Positions 41,801 through 53,800 of a stretch of 64,000 nucleotides of DNA are shown piece by piece; position 1 is the first letter of the stretch, and each line of letters begins with the position of its first letter. A program made the translations under genes and the position numbers. Source of the DNA: Heliopora coerulea (lineage: Eukaryota > Cnidaria > Anthozoa > Scleralcyonacea > Helioporidae); the NCBI GenBank assembly GCA_030142905.1, contig JASJOG010000065.1:388501-452500 (forward strand), read 5' to 3'. Under the pieces are notes generated by a model. The model was not told where the DNA came from. It did not search any database and saw nothing but the letters and a program-made list of their open reading frames with translations.

Positions 41801-44800
41801 CCCAGAAAATCAACTTGCACACCATAAAAAACATGCTGGTGTAATTACACTGGTGATTAGACATTTACACAGTATTGTAGTTACACTTGTAAATGTTACT
41901 GAAGACTTCTTAAAACAGCTTATTTACTACTTTCTTTCAAATAATCACCTGTATAACTATACTTAAACAATTATTTGCCTCAGGCTTAGTGAATACTGTT
42001 GAATTAAATCCCTGAGATAAACTTTGCCTTTGACAAACAATTACCTTATGAAAAAAAGTCTATAGACTTCCTATAGAACCAGTGGCATAGGAAGCAGGGA
42101 GGCACAGGGGCTGTGGCCCCCCCAACATTGTATTTAGTGGGGCCACAATATTGTTCAGCTCCCCTTAAAAACAGATATGGTAACAGTGTACAGTGTTTTT
42201 AATTTTTTTCCCTCACACACACTTGCATTTCAAAATTAAAATAAAAAGTATTTGAAAATTTAATCTACCGCACATTGTTTTAATAATGCTATAATATTGG
42301 TACTTTATTATACTTTTGAGTTGCCTGCATATGTCCATTAAGTGTCAGGTAAACATATGGTCACTTTTAGTACCGTTCAAATTAAAGGTTAAAAAAACCA
42401 CAATATTTTATAACTGTATTTAGTCTTTTAATGAATAAATTAGCAATCCAGTGTAGTATTCCTTACCACAGGTGTAACCAGCCATAAGTAGTCTTGGTAT
42501 TGTCAACAATAAAGTTGATGTAAACATTTACTGAAAAATACCCATCCTGAATATAAATTTTGCTTCCAGCCCCCCTAACCTCAACTAGCTTCCAACACCT
42601 CTGTATAGAACTCTTTATAGGTGGACCTATAAGTGTCTATGTAGCAAGCCTGGATATATTTTTTTTTGCTCTGGCTGTCAAAATGACCAGCATCAATCAG
42701 ATTGTGCCTGTCACAAAACAAAATGTACCTGTCACTTAACAAGACTATAATTTGATTGATATTTGTACATTTACCGTATATTAACTATTGTTATTGTATA
42801 CAAGCATTGGTATGAGGTGTTAAAACTTAAAAGTATGAATGATATGTGCACTGCACACAATTTTATTTAAAAGTATTATACATGTAGATTTATACATGTA
42901 GTATACGACTACAAAAAGATCATAATCATCAACAATTAATCTATTCTTGAACCATCACATGTCTCTTTGATCAATTTAAATCCTCAAAGTCACAGTAAAT
43001 CCCCAGGAAGGAAACCTGCAAAACTAGAATCACTATCATCCGAATCAGACAAATGTTTCTCATGTAAGTCATTGTCAGTGGGCAAGTCTTGATCAATATG
43101 GCTATCATTGCTAACACTATTTATGTCAGCAGACATGAATAATGAAGTTATTTTCTTCAATATGTTGTATATAATTTAATGCTAGAGTGATTACAAACAA
43201 TCAATATCCAAGACAGTCGCACTTTGGCATTTTATATTCACCTGCACACAATCTCGCAAATAACTCGCAAAACTACTCGCAGCAACTCGTGCGCATTTGC
43301 TAATTTAATACACAAACGAAGAGAGCAATTGATTGAAGACAAATGTTAATAATTGGTTTTGTAATGAAACTGGAAATCAATATTACCAAAAACCATTCCG
43401 GACAAAGTGACAGACATAGTCAAGTTTGTGACTGTCAAAACTCTATGAATGACAAATTTGTACCGGACAATGTCCGTGACCGGACGCTAATGTCCAGGCT
43501 TGCTATGTAGTAACCAATAGACATACCTATAGGTCTGTATAGGGAATTGGAACATTTTTCTATAGGTGAACAGTAAAGAATCCTATAGAAATTCCTATAG
43601 ATCTCTGTAGGTGGATCTATAGGTTTTTATAAGTTGTCTTATAGATATATCTATGGGTTTCTATAGGTTGACTTATAAAAGGCATATCTATAGGTTTCTA
43701 TCGGTTGACTTATAGGACCTGGAACATTTCCTACAGGCAATTTATATGGAATCCTATAGAAATTTCCATAGTTTTTCATAGGACTATAATATAAATTATA
43801 TTAATATGCTGAATTATAGATTTTACAAGCATTTGCTCAAGAATAGTAGTGGAACTGCTCCAATTTGCAAAATGTAATGATGAATGTTCCTAAAAATGAT
43901 TTATGTACAGCATATATTCCTCAACAAAAATATTCATCTATGCTATACATTTATATTTACATTACAAGTTACAAAAAGATCAGATTTATAACTGCTACCT
44001 TTACTTGTCCTTCTGTTCCTTGTGTTCCTGTCTGGATATGAGCTATAAGAAAAAAATGAAATCAATAAAATTAACATTCTTAGTTCATAATTTCTATTCC
44101 TATTGGCAAACTACTGTGCTTTTGGGCTCCAGTTGAGTTATTCCTTGTGTATTATCCTGCTGTTAAAGTCTGCAGTCAAAACTAATCTTAACAGGTTTTA
44201 AACATGTTGAAAACACTGTAAAATGGTAATACTCATATTTAGTTCTTACAAGCAAATTAGTAACTAAGTAATAAGTAAGTAATGCATTTTAAAGCTCTTC
44301 TTTAAATTTTATAATTTTTTTATCATTATTTTTAAAATTTATAATTCTTTTTTCGTAAGGGTTATATAATATATGCTACCATATATAATACATGATATCA
44401 TTGTAGAATATCAAAGTAAGATTACAGAGTGTAGAATATGTTTAAATTATGTAATTAATCAACGAAATGAAAACACAATTTTTAATTCAAGCAATGAAAA
44501 TATATTGAATTACACGTAGCTTTATAATAAAAATTAAGGCCCAGCAGAGAATGCGTATAACAACCATGACAAGCGGTATGTATTACATGCAAATGAGATA
44601 AGCGATAAACTTACAAATGACGTAAGAGTGCTGTAAATTACCGTTTAAAATTACAAATGGTTTAAAATTAAAATAACTCCAATTAGTAATTCAAGGCAAA
44701 GAAAATGGGTAGGAAGCTATGGTAGCGTTAAGGGTTTGAGTTTATTAACGAGGAGGCTTTCTCTCAGGAGGAGTTCGAAACTAGTTGAAGAGGAGGTTAG

Positions 44801-47800
44801 GATGGAAAAATCGTTACGAGCTACAGGATGACCAGTGTCGCGATGGTGATGAGAAATGGTGGAAAGTGAGTGTCTGCCCAACTTCTTACCAGTCAAAGCC
44901 GATACCCAGAGTAAATAACCAACCAGAGGTCCAACTCGTGTGAAAATTTGTCCCAAATTTTTTATGCGCATGCGCTGGCCGCCATGTTCCTGGCAAGTTC
45001 CCCCGGCAGTTTTGACCTCATACGAATTTTTGCCATTTATATGTAAACAAAGTGAAGTTTCATTGTAGTACTAAACTGGTACATTGAAATTAGCTTTTCA
45101 AACCTATCGAAGGGCATTTGTTCAGTGAGTTTACAAAATAAAATTTACTCCACAATTTACAAATATCATACGAACGTGTTGACAACGCTCGATGGATTCA
45201 AACATGCGCTGAATTCTTGTTAATCTTACCACGATTTTAAACAAGTCAAAAACTGTTAAAAGATCAACTGGTATACATGTGCTTATCAGTAATTTTTTTC
45301 CCTTGCCTCTTCTGGCCTTGCCATCACATTTAAAGTTGACGAAGACCGTAAAACCACTTCAATTATGCGAAAATTTAGTTCAGACGAGCACGAAAGTTAA
45401 AGAAGACACATACCTACACGAAGCAAGCGCTAGACCACTGACTTAGAGGACAGTGGGCTAGACGCTTGCCAGGAACATGGCGGCGTTTGAATCAATGAGA
45501 TGCGCGAGGCAACATGCGCGAGGACACAAACATCAAAGCTGCCGACAGTGAGTTGGACTTCTGGTTGATTGTTTACTCTGTGGCCGATATTCCCATGTGG
45601 TCCGAGATGCGCATGTGCAAGTGTCGACATGTTTGGCCAACATACAATGTGTCACAGCGTTGACACTTAAATGAATAAACGACATGCGATCTCAGACCAA
45701 ATGGAACCCGGTCTTTGAAAGGAAAGAAGCTGGATAGACGGAAAGTAGGGCGAAAAACGAATCGAACATTGATCTGTAGAAAAGCAGTGGACAAAAGTTT
45801 TCTAAGTTGAGTTCGGATTTATAAACAGTGGAGACCTGTGTAGGGCAGAGAAAAATATAGTATGTGTATAGGTGTCAAGAACTGTTTAGGAATGGATGAG
45901 AGGATTTTATCCAAGAATAAACTAACGATGCTGTCAACGAATCTGTCTGGATAGCCGTTCTTTCTTAAAAATGATTTCATTCTGGTTATTTCAGAATAAA
46001 AAGTTACGTACGAAGAGCAAAAGTTGAAGTGTCGGAATAGGAGTGAAAATATAATACCCTTTTTGTAAACCAGGAGAAAACTCTCAAAATTCGTAAACAA
46101 GCCGGTGAATGTGGGTTTGTGAAAAATGGAAGCAGTGAAGGAGCCATTAGAGCGAGTTGATGTTTCGAGGTTGTTCGAAGGAGCCATTAGAGCCATTAGA
46201 TGTTTCGAGGTTGTGAGTAAATTGAATATTAGGATGCTTTGAGTCAAGATAGTTAAGAAACGGTAGAATGTGATCATGGGAGCGAAACAAAAGTAAACAA
46301 TCGTCTACGTACCGTCGATAAAACAAGGGTTTAAAGTTTTCCGGGCAACTATCCAACCAAAAGGCTTCATGGTAACAAAGAAAAATATTGGCGAACAGTG
46401 GACCCAAGGGGGAGCCCATGGCTACACCATCAATTTGCTCAAAGAGTTGGCCGTTAAAAAGAAAATGACAGTTCTTGACAGAAAATTGGAATAATTTAGT
46501 TAATTGTTCGCAGGAGAAACTGTAGATAACTTCACAATTAACCTACACTGCTGAAGTCAACTGAAAAATGTTGACTCGAGCGGGATTTGAACTCGCACCT
46601 TCGGGATATTGGTCCGCCGCTCTACCTGTTGAGCTATCGAGTCCACAGGGATTGGAGGCGAGTTTTTATCCAATTTAAGTGCACGAAATATTCTCGCGAC
46701 AACTTAACGCTATCCATGAGGATGGATGTGCAGTGTTTGAATTCTATTTCAGAATCATCCTCAGGGTATTATGAAATGGTAACTTCACAATTAACCTACA
46801 CTGCTGAAGTCAACTGAAAATGTTGACTCGAGCGGGATTTGAACTCGCACCTTCGGGATACCGGTCCGCCGCTCTACCTGTTGAGCTATCGAGTTCACAG
46901 AGATTGGAGGCAAGCTTTTATCCAACTTAAGGGCACGAGATATTCTTATCCATGAGAGGATGTGCAGTGTTTCAATTCTATTTCAGAATCATCCTCAGAG
47001 ATACATGAACAGAAAATTTTCTTGATAATCTTAGAATTGAAAATAGAATTGAAACATTGCACATCCTCTCATGGATAGCGTTAAGTTGTCGCGAGAATAT
47101 TTCGTGCACTTAAATTGGATAAAAACTCGCCTCCAATCCCTGTGGACTCGATAGCTCAACAGGTAGAGCGGCGGACCGGTATCCCGAAGGTGCGAGTTCA
47201 AATCCCGTTCGAGTCAACATTTTTCAGTTGACTTCAGCAGTGTAGGTTAATTGTGAAGTTACCATTTCATAATACCTGAGGATGATTCTGAAATAGAATA
47301 GAAACTGTAGAATCAATTAACATAATGGAATAGTTCGTTAACAATAATGGTGATGGTTTTGTCCAAAGGAATATTAGTGAAGAGAGATTTGATGTCAAAG
47401 CTAACCTTGATGAAATCGTAACTATTATTATTAAGGTTAAGGAGCTCGTTGACAAAACTAAAACTATCGCTAATCATAAACGAGCCAAAAAAAACAGGGG
47501 CGCAATAAAGATACTTAATATTTAGCTAATTTGTAAGAGTAAGTGCGAATACAAGAAAAAATAGGTCTTAATGGGGCGTTTTTCTGTGCATCATAGGGAG
47601 TCCATATAGAATGCCAGGACGGGAACTAATTGGTGATAATTCACGATCAAGTTGGGAAATAATGTCCTCCTTCTTCAATTCTCGGAGATGGTTTTTAAGT
47701 CGGTTTTCTCGGCGAATTGTGGTCTTTATCATATCGGTCTACAGTCTATGGAATTTTTCAATGTCGTTCAAGATGTTGTTCATTTTATCGTAGTAATCGG

Positions 47801-50800
47801 ATCTGCTGATGATCACAATTCCATTATCTTTGTCCGGTTTCAAAATAAATATGTTTTCATCCTTTCGCAAAGTATTTAAAATGTTAAGTTCTTCAGCGGA
47901 GAATATAGAGTTGGACGGAGAGTAACTTCGAAAGCCAGTGAGCGCGATATCTTTTAACTTGGTTTTGAGAAAATCTTCATCGATGCCAGACTTCGGGTAA
48001 ATGGTTTCTTGTTTTAGTTTTCGGCGTAAAAGTTCAAACGGTATAACGAAGTCGCAGAAATTTGACTTTTTGAGTGGAAGGAAGAAGTGAAGTCCTCAAG
48101 CGAGTAGGTTCTTTTCGTCCGGAGTAAGAGATCGATCAGAGAGGTTAAATATAACATCATTGGGGTTAGCACAATAAGATTTAGTAAAGTCTTAAGCGGA
48201 GACGGAAAAGCTTCTTTTCTTGAATCTTTTCGTGTTGATGCAGAGTGTTCGAGTTTTCGCGGTCACAAACTGATTGGAGGTGGGTGAGGTCGTGGTAGGA
48301 AACCTGCTTGGCTAAGTTTGCTAGGTTCGTAGCGGATTCAGACGATGGGACACGGATTCTGGATCATTTCTGATTAATCTCTTCGTCGAGAAGCTTCTTC
48401 AGACAGTAGCGGTAGACTGTAGAATTTCTCACTTGACGATTGGCAACTTTAAAATTCAAAAACTTTGGAATTACGGAACGTTTCTTACTGTTAGTTAGAA
48501 ACTTGAGATCTAATTTCGCCTTTTCAGGCTTGAGTTCAGTGCGTTGGAAATTTCTGATGGCAGCGAGTGATCCATTATTTTATCGTTTCTTCAAAACATA
48601 GGCCATTGTAAACCAGGCGGAATACGTAGCTTTATAACAAACATGTTTTAAAACACTTCAACTTATGGCTGCAATACGTATTCTCTGCTGGGCCTTAATT
48701 TTTATTAAAAAGCTACGTTTTCCGCCTGGTTTATCAGTGGCCGATGTTTTGAATTACAGGTAAAATTAACAGGAAATATATAGTGACTTTAAGTCAAACT
48801 TTTGAACTTGTAATATTTTTCATTCACTGTACAAAAAAATAATAATAATAATCATTGGTTGAAGGGTCAAATTTAGTGGTGGCCATCATGGACGTGGCCG
48901 ACCATAGGCAGCAAATGTCTGTTGATAGAAAAACTATTTTCATTAACTCAGCACTTAGTTGTGCTGACGATTGAGTTGACAAGGATTAGCCAACATTTCC
49001 CCAAATGTCACAGCCAAGAACTTTGGTTAACTAATAAATATACCTTGCAACACCATACAATAATTATCATTGAAATTGATTATCAACAGAAATGAATGTT
49101 GAAAATTAGAGCCTAAATTAGTGTTCACTGGAAGCTGTGGAAACCAGCTAATATCGCTGTCTAAATTAAATGGGTAAATGCAAGAATATTATTTTAATTT
49201 TCCAGGCTTAGGTTCAAATAGCAGTGATGTTCCATATGAATATCAGTGGTTGTTAGTGAATTTTCATCCTGTAAAAACACCTTTTGTGATGAGAAGTTTG
49301 TAATGAAATGAAAATTAACCCCTTGATTGCTACAATGACGTACTGAGTACGTCATGCTTAAAAAATTCAGTATGCTACACTGACGTACTCAATACGTCCT
49401 ACGTTAATATTCATAAACATGACCTTACGCACACGTTGGGTGATTATTTCCCGCACATAATTTAAAATGTGGGTTTAGGCGAGTTTTAGAGTAGTTTCGA
49501 GGGTTTTGCTGACAAAGTGCAATATTTATTTGCCTTTCGTCTTCGTGTTCTTCCGCCATATCACAGAGTGAATAGTCTACCAGAACACAGAGTAAATAAT
49601 CGAACCAGAGGTCCAACTCACTGTCGGCAGCTTTGATGTTTGTGTCCTCGCGCATGTTGCCTCGCGCATCTCATTAATTCAAACGCCGCCATGTTCCTGG
49701 CAAGCGTCTAGCCTACTGTCCTCTAAGTCAGTGGTCTAGCGCTCGCCGAGTGTAGGTATAACTTTCGTGCTCGTGTGAACTGAATTTTTGCATAATTGAA
49801 GTGGTTTTATCGTCTTCGTCAACCTTAAGTGTGATCGCAAGGCCAGAAGAGGCAAGCGAAAAAATTGCGGATAAGCACATGTATACCAGTTGATCTTTTA
49901 CAGTCAAACCGGATGTTCGTGTATAGCCAACTTTTCGATGTTGCGTAGCAACAATGCAATCTTCGTTTAGCAAGTTCGTCAAGGAATTTGCAACTTGCAA
50001 GTCAACCAAGAAGCATGTTACCCGAAGGGCGGACAACGGAAGATCAGATAAAACATGATTCAAAACATTCTCGGATGACTTGCAAGTTGCAAATTCCTTG
50101 ATGAACTTGCTAAATGAAGATTGCATTGTTGCTACGCACCATCGAAAAGTTGGCTATACACGAACATCCGGCTTGACTGTAACAGTTTTTGACTTGTTTA
50201 AAATCGTGGTTAAATTAACAAGAATTCAGCACATGTTTGAATCCATCGAGCGTTGTCAACACGTTCGTACGATATTTGTAAGTTGTGGAGTAAATTTTAT
50301 TTTGTAAGCTCACTGAACAAATACCCCTCGATAGGTTTGAAAACCTAATTTCAATGTACCAGTTTAGTACTACAATCAAACTTCACTTTGTTTACATATA
50401 AATGGTAAAAATTCGTATGAAGTCAAAACTGCCGGGGGAACTTGCCAGGAACATGGCGGCCAGCGCATGCGCATAAAAAATTTGGGACAAATTTTCACGC
50501 GAGTTGAACCTCTGGTTGGATTATTTACTCTGTGACCAGAGGTCCAACTCACTGTCGGCTGTTCTGATGTTTGTGTCTTCGCGCATGTTGCCTCGCGCAT
50601 CTCATTAATTCAAACGCCGCCATGTTCCTAGCAAGCGTCTAGCCCACTGTCCTCTAAGTCAGTGGTCTAGCGCTCGCCGAGTGTAGGTATGTGTTCTATA
50701 ACTTTCGTGCTCGTCTGAACTTAATTTTTGCATAATTGAAGTGGTTTTACCGTCTTCGTCAACCTTAAGTGTGATCGCAAGGCCAGAAAAGGCAAGCGAA

Positions 50801-53800
50801 AAAATTGCTGATAAGCACATGTATACCAGTTGATCTTTTACAGTCAAACCGGATGTTCGTGTATAGCCAACTTTTCGATGTTGCGTAGCAACAATGCAAT
50901 CTTCGTTTAGCAAGTTCGTCAAGGAATTTGCAACTTGCAAGTCAACCAAGAAGCATGTTACCCGAAGGGCGGACAACGGAAGATCAGATAAAACATGATT
51001 CAAGTTATTGTGAGGTACTTATTGAATCATGTTGCAAATTCCTTGACGAACTTGCTAAATGAAGATTGCATTGTTGCTACGCAACATCGAAAAGTTGGCT
51101 ATACACGAACATCCGGTTTGACTGTAACAGTTTTTGACTTGTTTAAAATCGTGGTAAGATTAACAAGAATTCAGCACATGTTTGAATCCATCGAGCGTTG
51201 TCAACACGTTCGTACGATATTTGTAAATTGTGGAGTAAATTTTTTCAAAATGTCTACGAGTGATTGTCCATGCGGAAACCGTAACTTTAATATGAATAAC
51301 AATGCCCAGCAGATTGTGCGAAGTATCGCCATATGTAAACATTAACAGTTGCATAAACAAAGAAGGCTGGAAGAGTTTTTTTAAAACTCTTCTAGCCTTC
51401 TTTGTTTATGCAACTGTTAATGTTTACATATGGCGATACTTCGCACAATCTGCTGGGCATTGTTATTCATATTAAAGTTGTGGAGTAAATTTTAGTTTGT
51501 AAGCTCACTGAACAAATACCCCTCGATAGGTTTGAAAACCTAATTTCAATGTACCAGTTTAGTACTACAATCAAACTTCACTTTGTTTACATATAAATGG
51601 TAAAAATTCGTATGAGGTCAAAACTGCCGGGGGAACTTGCCAGGAACATGGCGGCCAGCGCATGCGCATAAAAATTTGGGACAAATTTTCACGCGAGTTG
51701 GACGGTTGGACGACTTGGACAAGGTTGCCACTCCTGGTGATTTTTCACCAAACCTGATGAAATCGGACTGAGTCTGGTGATCTGGTGAAGGAAATGTGAA
51801 ATTGTCCAAATTTGGTGAAATTTCACTACTTTATTCTTTATTATTCAAAAGTTCATTAACTCCTACATACATCTTATTGAAAAAATGAAAATGCTGACTT
51901 GTAAGATGGCCCACAACTGTCACGGAGTATGACGAAAAATCATGGAGAAAGCCAGACTCGCGGAGAAAAATAATCAAGTTAGTGGTCAGCGGTTCGGTCA
52001 GGGGTTTCAAATAATACGTCATGGTAGGTCTACCATAATACCATCGTTCGTGGGGAAAAAGCAGCCACTTTAAAAAATTTTACATTTCTATTACATTATG
52101 TTTAAATTGTGGAAAATCCCCAAATTTGACTTGAAAAAGTTTGTTTTAGTTTATTTATCAATAAAATTATCAAATTTGCTTCGTCAGCGCTGTCTACAGG
52201 TTTGTCATCATTTAACATGATATCCAATAAAAATGCAACCTCGTACCCAGGCTCTATAATGGAAACGGGGCATTTAGTGAAATTTAGGGGCATTTGGTGA
52301 AATTTAGGCACTGATTTGGTGAAATGCAAAAAACCCGAGTGGCAACCCTGGACTTGGACCTCTGTGACCATATTGAGCTGTCAAGTGTGTAACGTGCTAC
52401 CTGAAGGAATCTGAACCATTATGAGTCATTTTGAAATCGAAAATATTCTTGATCATCTCTGGAATGATTCAGGAGATGAAGGAGATGATTTTTCATTGGG
52501 ATCGGATGAAGAATACCTGTTCGTCAATGATGATATTCTCAGTTACATCGTAATTGAGATAAATCGCTTTGCTGAGCAATTCATTCAAGGCAATGAGATT
52601 CGAAGGCGTTCTCGAGTCAATCATTGGACTCCAACAAATAAAGAAGAAATGAAGCAGTTTATTGGCTTGACTTTTTTGATGGGAATAATACGTAAGCCCA
52701 CTGTGGAGTCATATTGGTCAATGGATCCTCTTTACACCACTCCAGTTTTCAAAGCCATCATGCCAAGGGACAGATACATTATTCTCATGAAATTTTTTCA
52801 TCTGAATGATAGTGAGAAAATGCCTGATGCCAATGATGGTGATGTTGACAAGCTATTAAAGGTAAGGCCACTGATTGATCATCTTCTGAAGAAATTTCAC
52901 ACCCTATCCCAAAATATTTCTGTTGATGAGTCACTAGTGAGATGGAAAGGCAGAATCCATTTCAAACAGTACATACCAAACAAATGTGCAAGATATGGCC
53001 TGAAAATTTTCTGCCTATGTGAAACAACTAGCTACACCTACAGATTCTGTGTTTACACAGGAAAAGGTACCATCTCCAATAAAAACAAGTCTTTTTCCAC
53101 TAACAGAAGCAGTTGTTGTTGACCTTGTCAGCCCACTTCTAAACAAGATACCACATTTATATTGACAACTTCTACACAAGTTTGCTATTGTTCAGATATT
53201 TGCATGATCATGGTACTTTGGCATGTGGAACTATTCGTTCAAACCACAGAGGGTTCCCACCACAACTAAAAGAACAATGTCTTGAACTAGGAGAAACTGC
53301 AGCCTTTCATTCTTCTGAACTTTTGGCCATAAAGTTTGGAGACAAGAAAGATGTCTATATGCTCTCAACTATCCATGATGAGAGCACTAAAGCAGTTATG
53401 AGACGAAGTCGGCAAAGACCAAGAGTACAAAAGCCAGTAGCAATTTGTGACTATAACAAATATATGGGTGGTGTTGATCGAAGTGACCAGTTCATTGAGC
53501 CATACAAATTGGCAAGAAAGTGCATGAAGTGGTATAAGAAGTTGGCTTGGCATCTCATTCAACTGGCAATCCTGAACAGTTTCTTTTTATACCAGAAATC
53601 TGGAGGGAAAAGAAGTTTCCTACAGTTTCAACATGATTTAGTTGGTGAGATGATTTTTGGAGAGGAAGAAATAAATGGTGTCAGTATGAGGGAAGAAAAT
53701 ATTGTCCGCCTAACAGAGAGACATTTCATGGAACCAATCTCACCAACAGAACAAAGAGAAGCCACAAAAGAGGTGTAGAGTTTGCTTCAAAAAGGGTAAA

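Larger units (their letters stand above)
42050..43790. repeat. CTATAGG-rich minisatellite-like array, interrupted
   Basis: The words CTATAGG/CCTATAG and variants recur at 42058-42079, 42604-42644 and 43503-43790 (more than fifteen times), often in TCTATAGGTTGACTTATAGG-like units of about 20-35 bp. Two hAT elements have inserted into what was one array of roughly 360 bp. Confidence 0.75.
44514..48747 (-). mobile_element. Penelope-like retroelement (RT plus GIY-YIG), decayed and twice interrupted
   Basis: Minus-strand order: N-terminal region (48350-48640), RT (46150-47660) and GIY-YIG endonuclease (44717-44900 plus 45590-45720). This RT plus GIY-YIG architecture defines endonuclease-containing Penelope-like elements. 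Terminal repeats: GGCCCAGCAGAGAATGCGTA at 44540 (minus-strand terminal peptide) and an inverted counterpart TACGTATTCTCTGCTGGGCC at 48674, with a second minus-oriented fragment at 48600-48637. Multiple stops and frameshifts. Inserted elements: 44905-45582 and 46527-47299. Confidence 0.88.

Noticed and set aside
48665..48770. Exon of the host gene ending at TACAG|GTAAAA
   Set aside because: The peptide belongs to the PLE terminal family and its phase does not join the flanking host exons, which already connect at phase 0.
49728..51345. Repeated 114-132 codon frames as a duplicated gene pair
   Set aside because: The frames fall in the inverted arms of foldback element Z and mirror each other on the two strands.
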